A stretch of DNA of 64,000 nucleotides from Parapedobacter sp037190485 (GTDB lineage Bacteria; Bacteroidota; Bacteroidia; Sphingobacteriales; Sphingobacteriaceae): positions 62,001 to 126,000 of the forward strand of contig JBBCJB010000025.1 in the NCBI GenBank assembly GCA_037190485.1, read 5' to 3'. Shown here piece by piece: positions 50,832-58,004 of the stretch. The notes under the pieces are model-generated. The model saw nothing but the letters and a program-made list of their open reading frames with translations. It was not told where the DNA came from and did no database searches. The first letter of the stretch is position 1; every line of letters begins with the position of its first letter. The translations under genes and the position numbers were made by a program.

Positions 50832-52547
50832 ATGGCAAACCTGATAGACAGTATTGGAGACCGCACTTTCGACGCCATCGTCATCGGCTCGGGCGCGAGC
50901 GGTGGCTGGGCCGCAAAGGAATTCGGCGAGAAGGGATTGAAGACCTTGGTGCTGGAGCGGGGACGGGACGTGGTGCACGTGAAGGATTACCCCACCACCA
51001 ACCTCTACCCGTATGAGCTGGAGCACCGTGGCGAGACCACCTACCAAGACAGGCAAGCCAACCCGATTGCCAACCGTTGCTACGCCTACAAAGAGGATAC
51101 ATCGCATTTTTTCGTGAAGGATGATGAGCATCCGTATATCCAGGACAAGGAATTCGATTGGATCCGGGGCTACCAGGTGGGCGGGAAGTCGTTGCTTTGG
51201 GCGCGGCAGACCCAACGGTGGAGCGAGTACGACTTCGAGGGGCCGGCACGGGACGGTTTCGCGGTGGATTGGCCTATCCGCTACGGGGACATCGCGCCGT
51301 GGTACGACTATGTGGAGCGTTTCGTGGGCATCGCGGGCAATCGCGACGGCCTGGACACGCTTCCGGATGGCGAGTTCCTGCCCGGTTATCCGCTCAACGC
51401 CGCCGAGGATTATTTCCGGCAGTCGGTGGCCAAGCACTTCGAGGGTCGCCACATCATCAGCGCCCGGTGCGCCCACCTATCGCAACCACAGCCCATACAC
51501 ATCCAGCAAGGGCGCGTGCAATGCCAGAACCGCGTACTATGCCAGCGCGGCTGCCCGTTCGGCGGGTACTTCAGCAGCAATTCGTCCACCATACCGTGGG
51601 CGCTGAAGACCGGCAACGTGACGTTACGCCCGCATTCGGTTGCGCATTCGATCCTGTATGACAAGGAAAGCGGCAGGGCGACGGGGGTGAAGGTCATCGA
51701 TGCCGAAACGAAGCAAGAGCTGGACTTCCATGCCAAGGTCATCTTCGTCAATGCGTCTACGCTGAACACCAACTTGATCTTGCTGAACTCCATTTCGGAT
51801 CGATTCCCCGAAGGGCTCGGCAACGACAGCGGCCTGCTGGGCAAGTACGTCGCGTTCCACAATTATACCGCGCGTATCGGCGCGGAGTACGACGGCCTGC
51901 TGGAATACCGCACGGATGGCCGCAATCCGGCCGGCGGGGGCTACATCCCCAATTTCCGCAATGTCTACCGGCAGGAAACGGGTTTCCTGCGTGGCTGGGC
52001 GGCTGCATTCGGGGCGAATAGGCAGCAGGTACGCAACAGCACCGGCGTAGGCGAGGAACTGAAAAGTGAGTTGTTGGGCGGCTCGACGTGGACCAACTGG
52101 CGCGTGCATTCACACATGATGGCCGAAACCATCCCCAGGGAAGAGAACCGCGTTTGGCTGGATGCCGATCGGCAAGATGCATGGGGCGTTCCGCTGCTGC
52201 ACATCTCGATCGATTATGCCGAAGACGACTGGCAGCGGCGCAAGGACTATTACGAACAGATGACCGCGATGTACGAAGCGGCGGGTTTCACCAACATCAA
52301 GCCCCAGGACGACAACCGCAGGCCGGGCAACGACATCCATGAGATGGGCGGCGCGCGCATGGGGCACAATCCCCAGACCTCCTTGGTGAACAAATGGAAC
52401 CAGCTCCACCTGTGCAAGAATGTGTACATCACCGACGGGGCCTGCATGACCTCTACGGCTACGCAAAACCCCACACTCACCTATATGGCCTTCGCTGCGC
52501 GTGCGGTAGACCATGCGGTGAAAGCCCTGAAAAGCGGGGAATTGTAG
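50832..52547 (+). CDS. GMC-family FAD-dependent oxidoreductase
   Basis: A 571-residue flavoprotein. The FAD-binding motif is near the N-terminus (FDAIVIGSGASGGWAAKEFG). The GMC C-terminal motif is intact (HEMGGARMGHN, then GACMTSTATQNPTLTYMAFA, with the catalytic His/Asn positions plausible). It has no signal peptide; partnership with the Tat-bearing small subunit implies co-export. Likely oxidises a sugar or glycoside, passing electrons to a cytochrome not encoded here. Being last in the GH130 module suggests action on mannoside products (inference). Confidence 0.9.
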   Translation: MANLIDSIGDRTFDAIVIGSGASGGWAAKEFGEKGLKTLVLERGRDVVHVKDYPTTNLYPYELEHRGETTYQDRQANPIANRCYAYKEDTSHFFVKDDEHPYIQDKEFDWIRGYQVGGKSLLWARQTQRWSEYDFEGPARDGFAVDWPIRYGDIAPWYDYVERFVGIAGNRDGLDTLPDGEFLPGYPLNAAEDYFRQSVAKHFEGRHIISARCAHLSQPQPIHIQQGRVQCQNRVLCQRGCPFGGYFSSNSSTIPWALKTGNVTLRPHSVAHSILYDKESGRATGVKVIDAETKQELDFHAKVIFVNASTLNTNLILLNSISDRFPEGLGNDSGLLGKYVAFHNYTARIGAEYDGLLEYRTDGRNPAGGGYIPNFRNVYRQETGFLRGWAAAFGANRQQVRNSTGVGEELKSELLGGSTWTNWRVHSHMMAETIPREENRVWLDADRQDAWGVPLLHISIDYAEDDWQRRKDYYEQMTAMYEAAGFTNIKPQDDNRRPGNDIHEMGGARMGHNPQTSLVNKWNQLHLCKNVYITDGACMTSTATQNPTLTYMAFAARAVDHAVKALKSGEL

Positions 52548-52552
52548 GCGGG

Positions 52553-53053
52553 TTATCGCCCGAAATCGTCTTGTACGCGAACGATGTCGTCTTCGTCCGA
52601 CGGGTTGCTCACGTCGGTATGTTGCCAGATCTCGGCGAGTACACCCCATTCATCCAAGCCCACCAGCCGATGGCGTTCACCCTGATTTAACCGGATCACG
52701 TCGCCTGGGTTCAAGATCTGCAATTCATGCTCTTCGTCCGAATCGCTGGTTACGACACCCACGATACCGCGCACCACTTGCCAGATTTCCGCGCGACGGT
52801 GGTGGTATTGCCACGAGAGACGCTTGCCCGGTGCGACAACCAGGATCTTTGGACTGAGCTTGCCTGAAATCTTAAGGTCCTGCACGTCGATTCCATTAAA
52901 ATACGTGTTCGCGAATTGCTGCGCCTGAGACTCATCGATGACGAAAAAACCTCCCCACGGGCGGGTTTGGTCTTGTTGTACCACATTGAATCCTTGGCCT
53001 GTGAGCACCCCTTCCAGTTCCTTGAACAGTTCTTCCTTTGTTTGGTATGTCAT
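52553..53053 (-). CDS. cupin protein, mannose-6-phosphate isomerase type II-like
   Basis: A 166-residue single-domain cupin. The metal-binding cupin motifs are visible as WQYHHRRAEIWQVVRGIVGV and LNPGDVIRLNQGERHRL, as in the C-terminal isomerase domain of type II phosphomannose isomerases. Stand-alone versions exist in Bacteroidota. ATG at 53053 (MTYQTKEEL) is chosen; the upstream in-frame extension reads into the Feo small gene region. It could isomerise mannose 6-phosphate from the neighbouring mannan modules, but it is convergent with them. Confidence 0.75.
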   Translation of the reverse strand: MTYQTKEELFKELEGVLTGQGFNVVQQDQTRPWGGFFVIDESQAQQFANTYFNGIDVQDLKISGKLSPKILVVAPGKRLSWQYHHRRAEIWQVVRGIVGVVTSDSDEEHELQILNPGDVIRLNQGERHRLVGLDEWGVLAEIWQHTDVSNPSDEDDIVRVQDDFGR

Positions 53054-53072
53054 GGTTATTTTTTTGACGCAG

Positions 53073-53234
53073 CTAATATATGGCTTTTTTTGTGTTTTCA
53101 TCGTGTTCGCATCCGCACCCTTTTGAACAACCGGGTTTGCCCTTGATGGAGCGTCTCGTCTTACGAAGAAGGTAGTACACGGCTATGACGAATAGCGAGC
53201 CGATAATCAGGTATTGAATGGTAAAAGCGCCCAT
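53073..53234 (-). CDS. FeoB-associated Cys-rich small membrane protein
   Basis: A 53-residue protein found by translating the gap between the cupin gene and feoB. It has one membrane helix (IQYLIIGSLFVIAVYYLL) followed by a basic stretch and a cysteine cluster (GCSKGCGCEH). This is the layout of the FeoB-associated Cys-rich proteins, which accompany FeoB in many bacteria and may handle iron or redox at the transporter. It begins 12 nt after the feoB stop on the same strand, completing a feoA-feoB-small gene operon. Confidence 0.8.
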   Translation of the reverse strand: MGAFTIQYLIIGSLFVIAVYYLLRKTRRSIKGKPGCSKGCGCEHDENTKKAIY

Positions 53235-53246
53235 GTCCGTTCAGCG

Positions 53247-55331
53247 TTAGTTAAGCAATTGGTAAGCGAACAGCGCCGCAAGATACGCAAATCCGGTCAT
53301 GAATGCCAATTGGATGAGCGTCCACTTCCACGAATTCGTCTCTTTCCGCACGATGGCGATGGTGCTCATGCATTGCATGGCGAATGCGTAAAACAGCAGC
53401 AGCGATAAACCGGAGGCGAGGTTGTAGGCCGGTCGGCCCGTATTGGCATTGATTTCGCTGGCCATGCGTTCGCGGATCGTCAATTCGTCGTCCGTACCGC
53501 CTAGGCTGTACACGGTGGCCATGGTACTCACGAATACCTCCCGCGCGGCGAAAGAGGCGATGAGCCCGATCCCCATTTTCCAGTCGTAGCCCAGCGGCGT
53601 GATGGCCGGTTCGATAAACCGGCCCAGGGTGCCGAGGATGGAATATTCAAGCTGCTGCGATTGCACCTTGTTTTCGAAATCGGCGTCACTGATATCCGGA
53701 TTTTCCGTGCGGACGATTTCCTCGGCGTCCGTAAAGCGTTCGTCCAACCCGAAAGATCCGAGCACCCACAAGATGATGCTGATGGCCAGGATGATCTTGC
53801 CAGCGCCGACGACAAATCCCTTGGTTTTGTCCCATACGGTGAACAATACGTTGCGCGCCACGGGGTATTTGTACGTGGGCATTTCCAGGATCAGGAAACT
53901 CTTGTAGTTGGATTTGACAAACAGTTTCAATACCCAAGCGCTGCCCAACGCGGCAAGGATACCCAGCAGGTACATGCCGAACAGCACCAGCGCTTGCAGT
54001 TCGAGCCCCAAGACCCTTTGCTGGGGGATGACCAACCCGATGATGACGATGTAGATGGGAAGACGCGCCGAACAGGTCATGAATGGGGTTACCAAGATGG
54101 TGATCAACCGTTCCTTGTCGTTTTCGATGGTTCGCGCAGACATCACCGCAGGGATGGCGCATGCCGCTCCCGACATCAGCGGGACGGCGCTTTTGCCGCT
54201 GAGTCCGAACGGACGCAGCCAGCGATCCATGAGGAACACCACGCGGCTCATGTAGCCCGACTCTTCCATGAGCGATATGAATACGAACAAGATGGCGATT
54301 TGCGGAATGAAAATGACGATACCGCCGATGCCCGCGATGATGCCGTCGGTCAGCAGCCCGTTGAGCGGTCCTGGTGGAAGCCATTTGCCGGCTTGCGTGG
54401 CGAGCCAGGCAAACGCTTGGTCGATGCCGTCCATGAATGGGCCCGACCACGTATATATCGCTTGGAAAATCAAGAGCAACAGCAGGAAGAAGATGACATA
54501 GCCCCACAGCGGATGCGTAAGTAGCCGATCGGCACGATCGGTGAATCGCTCGCGCGTGGTGGTCGGTTTGCCTACGATGCCCTTTAGGCGGTGCTCCAGG
54601 TCTTGGTGCCGCGCCATGGTCTCCTGGATCTGGAGGCGGTGGTGGCTGAGGTGATGTGCCTGTCGGATGTTTGCGATGGCCGTTTGTTGGGGTTCGTCCA
54701 GGTGCTTTACGCGTTTCTGCGACAAGTAAAGCCAGGCGAGGTAGTCGTGGGGTTGCCCCGCCGCCGTTTTTACCGCTTCCACGGCACGGGCGTATTCGGT
54801 GGGTATGGCAAAGGGCTGCGGAGCCGCGCTCGGCTTGTACGCCAATGCGGCTTTCAATGCTTCCATTCCGCGCCCCGAGCGGGCGTCGGTGAGCACCACC
54901 CGTGTCGACAACGTGTCTTCCAGTTTCACCGTATCGATCGAAATGCCGGCCCGTTCGGCTTCGTCGACCATGTTGACGACGAAAATGGCGGGCAGCCCCA
55001 TGTCCCGGATCTGTTGGTACAGCAGTGCGCCCCGATAGAGGTTGAACGGATCGGCGATCACGACCACCGATTCGGGATGGTTCGGGTTCGATGGATCGGC
55101 CAATACGTCATAGACGAGTTCCTCATCCAAGGAAGACGGGTGGATGCCGTACGCACCCGGGAGGTCGATTACCTCATATTCGCGCTGTTGGTGCGAAAAA
55201 CTTCCGGTCCGCTTTTCCACGGTGATGCCCGGATAGTTGCCCACGCGTTGCCGCATGCCGGTCAGCCGATTGAATAGGGTCGATTTACCTACATTGGGGT
55301 TGCCGACTAAGGCGATCTTGGTCTTTGTCAT
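53247..55331 (-). CDS. feoB: ferrous iron transporter FeoB
   Basis: A 694-residue inner-membrane Fe(II) transporter. The N-terminal G domain has G1 GNPNVGKST, G2 region NYPGITVEK, G3 DLPGAYG and G4 NMVDEAE. A helical linker leads to the polytopic domain with the two Gate segments (GYMSRVVFLMDRWLRPFGLS; CSARLPIYIVIIGLVIPQQR). Length is normal for the family. It is the second gene of feoA-feoB-small protein. Its start lies 3 nt after the feoA stop. Confidence 0.97.
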   Translation of the reverse strand: MTKTKIALVGNPNVGKSTLFNRLTGMRQRVGNYPGITVEKRTGSFSHQQREYEVIDLPGAYGIHPSSLDEELVYDVLADPSNPNHPESVVVIADPFNLYRGALLYQQIRDMGLPAIFVVNMVDEAERAGISIDTVKLEDTLSTRVVLTDARSGRGMEALKAALAYKPSAAPQPFAIPTEYARAVEAVKTAAGQPHDYLAWLYLSQKRVKHLDEPQQTAIANIRQAHHLSHHRLQIQETMARHQDLEHRLKGIVGKPTTTRERFTDRADRLLTHPLWGYVIFFLLLLLIFQAIYTWSGPFMDGIDQAFAWLATQAGKWLPPGPLNGLLTDGIIAGIGGIVIFIPQIAILFVFISLMEESGYMSRVVFLMDRWLRPFGLSGKSAVPLMSGAACAIPAVMSARTIENDKERLITILVTPFMTCSARLPIYIVIIGLVIPQQRVLGLELQALVLFGMYLLGILAALGSAWVLKLFVKSNYKSFLILEMPTYKYPVARNVLFTVWDKTKGFVVGAGKIILAISIILWVLGSFGLDERFTDAEEIVRTENPDISDADFENKVQSQQLEYSILGTLGRFIEPAITPLGYDWKMGIGLIASFAAREVFVSTMATVYSLGGTDDELTIRERMASEINANTGRPAYNLASGLSLLLFYAFAMQCMSTIAIVRKETNSWKWTLIQLAFMTGFAYLAALFAYQLLN

Positions 55332-55334
55332 GGG

Positions 55335-55577
55335 CTAGGCTATGGAATCGACCAAAATCAAGTCCGCTTCGGTTTTGCGCAAGGCCACCGCGTTCGGGTT
55401 GCCAATTACCTGTACGCAGATCGGTCCATTGAAAGGCAGCCGCTGCTTAAGGGTCAGTGCCACGCCCGGCAAAAGCCCCATTTCGTATAGCTTGATGGGG
55501 ATATCGTCTGCACGATAGCCGACAATGACGGCCTTTTCACCCTTTTCCAATTGGCTGATAGACGGTCGCTCAGCCAT
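55335..55577 (-). CDS. feoA: ferrous iron transport protein FeoA
   Basis: An 80-residue SH3-like cytosolic protein required for FeoB activity. Typical motif order: LEKGEKAVIVGYRADDIPIK, LYEMGLLPGVALTLKQRLPF, ICVQVIGNPNAVALRKTEAD. First gene of the Feo operon; a TACCTTTG box lies 25 nt upstream of its start. Confidence 0.93.
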   Translation of the reverse strand: MAERPSISQLEKGEKAVIVGYRADDIPIKLYEMGLLPGVALTLKQRLPFNGPICVQVIGNPNAVALRKTEADLILVDSIA

Positions 55578-55602
55578 GTCGCCTCATTTTTCCCATAATT
55601 GC

Positions 55603-55610
55603 CAAAGGTA
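55603..55610 (-). promoter_or_regulatory. -7 box of the Feo operon
   Basis: TACCTTTG on the minus strand, a perfect TAnnTTTG, 25 nt before the feoA start. No Fur box could be confirmed by eye. Confidence 0.5.
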
Positions 55611-55738
55611 CCAATTTCATCGATAAATCCGAGTTTGGCTGTTTTCTAAACGCCGTTACCCTGATTCAAGGTATTTGGCTTGCATAAAAATGTAAACTTT
55701 GCTAAGTTTGGCAATCGCACCGGATCCATTGCCATGAA

Positions 55739-57958
55739 ATGATAGTATTCGACGAACAAAACACCACATTCTTGCAAGCGGTATCTTTCGTGAACCATAC
55801 GAACCGCAATATGTTCCTTACGGGCAAAGCCGGTACGGGCAAAACCACGTTCTTGAAATACATCCGGGAGCACAGCTACAAAAAGATGGCCGTGGCGGCG
55901 CCGACGGGCGTGGCGGCCATGAATGCCGGCGGCACCACGTTGCATTCACTCTTCAGGTTGCCTTTCGGCCTGTATATCGAGGACTATCCGTTGACGTGGT
56001 CCGAAAACGACGGCCACATCTACAACCGCCGTCGGCTGTTCGGTAGCCTGAACATGACCAAACAGCGGCGTGCCCTACTGCAGGAAATCGACTTGCTGGT
56101 CATCGATGAGGTGTCCATGTTGCGTGCAGACCTATTGGACGCCATCGATTCCATCCTGAAATCCGTCCGGCGCGATGCCCGCGCCTTCGGCGGGCTTCAG
56201 GTGCTTTTCATCGGCGACATGTATCAATTGCCGCCCGTGGTGAGAGACCACGAGTGGACCATCATGTGCAAGTACTACCCAAGCCCCTTTTTCTTCGACG
56301 CCAAGGTGTTGCAGGAGCACCCACCGGTGCTCTTGGAACTCAAGAAAATCTATCGGCAAAGCGAGCAGGTGTTCATCGATATCCTCAATGACATCCGCAA
56401 CAACCGCTGCACGCCCCAGCAGCTCGACGTGTTGAATGGTTACTACCGCGCCGACTTCACGCCAGACAAGGACGATCCCTACATCACGCTCACTACGCAC
56501 AACAATCGGGCGGATGCCATCAATGGCAGGGAGCTCGATGCGTTACCCGGAAAGGCCACAACGTTGAAAGCCAAGGTGTCGGATGACTTCCCGGAAAGCA
56601 TGTACCCGGCCGAATACCAGCTTGCGCTGAAAATCGGGGCACAGGTCATGTTTATCCGCAACGATTCTGGCGACGAACGCCGGTACTACAATGGAAAGAT
56701 CGGGTACGTCAAGCACATCGATTCATCGGGCGACGCGTTGCTGGTGGCCTTCACCGATGGAAGCGACGCCGTGGAGGTGAAGCGCGAAGAATGGGAAAAC
56801 ATCCGGTATAGTTATAACAAGGTACAAGACAAGGTCGAGGAAGAAGTGCTGGGTACGTTCGCGCAATTTCCGCTCCGGTTGGCGTGGGCCATCACCATCC
56901 ATAAAAGCCAAGGGCTTACGTTCGACAAAGCCATCATCGACGCGGGCGCGTCCTTCGCCGCTGGGCAGGTGTATGTCGCGTTGAGCCGGCTGCGCACATT
57001 GGATGGCCTCGTCCTCCATTCCAAGATCCCGATGCACAGCATCCGGACCGATCAACAGGTGACCCGTTTCTCGGATAATACCATACCGGAACACGAAATC
57101 AATCCGCTATTGGAAGCCTCGCAGCGCAATTACGTTGGTCACATGCTCCTGCAGGCATTCCGGTGGGATCGGGTGCTGGATGCGTTGGCAGCCATCAGGG
57201 CCGATTTGCCGAAGCGGAATATCGCCGATCAGGAACAGGCCGAGGCGTTTGTCCGGGCGCTATGGGTCGCTTGCGAAGCACTTCGCGAAGTGGCTGGAAA
57301 ATTCAGGAACCAGCTGGATGGGTTGCTCAACAAACAGGCGCAAGCAGATTACGCCTTGATCCACGATCGCATGGCCAAGGCCGAAGCGTGGTTCTTGCCC
57401 AGGATATCCAATCAATTGGTCGATGCGCTGGAAGAGCACCTCAAGGCTTGGGTAGCCAAGAAGCGCACCAAACGGTACGTCGACGAATTGAAGGGTGTCC
57501 TGGTCGATTTCAAACGCAAACGCGAACAGCTACGCCAATGCGCGCAAATCACGGCGGCATTGGCCAAGGGCGAGTCGTTACAGGACATCGTGGCCAAGAC
57601 GAATGCGCTCACGGCCATCGCCATCGATCCGGGCGAGGTACCCGATGCGCCCGCGCCCAAGAAAGCGGTGAAGGGCGAGACCAAAACGATCAGCTTCGAA
57701 CTGTTTAAATCCGGAAAATCGGTCGAAGAGATCGCACAGGAACGTAACCTTACCCGTGGCACGATCATCGGCCATCTTACCGATTTCATCGGCAAGGGTT
57801 TGCAGGCCGACGAGCTGATGGATGCGACGAAACTCAAAACCATCGTGGATGCCTTGCGCGACAATCCTGGCAAGTCGTCATCCGAAATCCGGAGCTTATT
57901 GAAAAATCAGGTGGAATACTACGAAATCCGCATCGCACAGGCATTGGTTATCGCCTAA
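55739..57958 (+). CDS. PIF1/RecD-like ATP-dependent helicase with C-terminal HTH
   Basis: A 739-residue superfamily 1 helicase. Walker A is GKAGTGKTT (29-37), Walker B LLVIDEVSMLRAD, the glutamine motif region GDMYQLPPVV and the C-terminal RecA motif WAITIHKSQGLTFDKAIIDA, VYVALSRLRTL. Residues ~470-650 may include an HRDC-like segment, and ~665-700 is a HTH_40-type helix-turn-helix (SGKSVEEIAQERNLTRGTII). A DNA repair or replication-fork role is expected from the family. A TAAGTTTG box (55703-55710) is a likely promoter. Confidence 0.9.
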   Translation: MIVFDEQNTTFLQAVSFVNHTNRNMFLTGKAGTGKTTFLKYIREHSYKKMAVAAPTGVAAMNAGGTTLHSLFRLPFGLYIEDYPLTWSENDGHIYNRRRLFGSLNMTKQRRALLQEIDLLVIDEVSMLRADLLDAIDSILKSVRRDARAFGGLQVLFIGDMYQLPPVVRDHEWTIMCKYYPSPFFFDAKVLQEHPPVLLELKKIYRQSEQVFIDILNDIRNNRCTPQQLDVLNGYYRADFTPDKDDPYITLTTHNNRADAINGRELDALPGKATTLKAKVSDDFPESMYPAEYQLALKIGAQVMFIRNDSGDERRYYNGKIGYVKHIDSSGDALLVAFTDGSDAVEVKREEWENIRYSYNKVQDKVEEEVLGTFAQFPLRLAWAITIHKSQGLTFDKAIIDAGASFAAGQVYVALSRLRTLDGLVLHSKIPMHSIRTDQQVTRFSDNTIPEHEINPLLEASQRNYVGHMLLQAFRWDRVLDALAAIRADLPKRNIADQEQAEAFVRALWVACEALREVAGKFRNQLDGLLNKQAQADYALIHDRMAKAEAWFLPRISNQLVDALEEHLKAWVAKKRTKRYVDELKGVLVDFKRKREQLRQCAQITAALAKGESLQDIVAKTNALTAIAIDPGEVPDAPAPKKAVKGETKTISFELFKSGKSVEEIAQERNLTRGTIIGHLTDFIGKGLQADELMDATKLKTIVDALRDNPGKSSSEIRSLLKNQVEYYEIRIAQALVIA

Positions 57959-57973
57959 ATTCCTTACCTTTGA
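57945..57973 (+). promoter_or_regulatory. promoter of the SNF2 helicase gene
   Basis: TTG (57945-57947), an 18-nt spacer and TACCTTTG (57966-57973). The -33 box lies inside the 3' end of the preceding gene. ATG 58005 is 31 nt after the box. Confidence 0.55.
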
Positions 57974-58004
57974 TGCCTTCATTTTTGGGTACCAACATTG
58001 ATAC

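Noticed and set aside
53661..54524. 287-codon plus-strand frame inside feoB
   Set aside because: Antisense shadow rich in His, Asp and Arg; feoB on the other strand has all family motifs.
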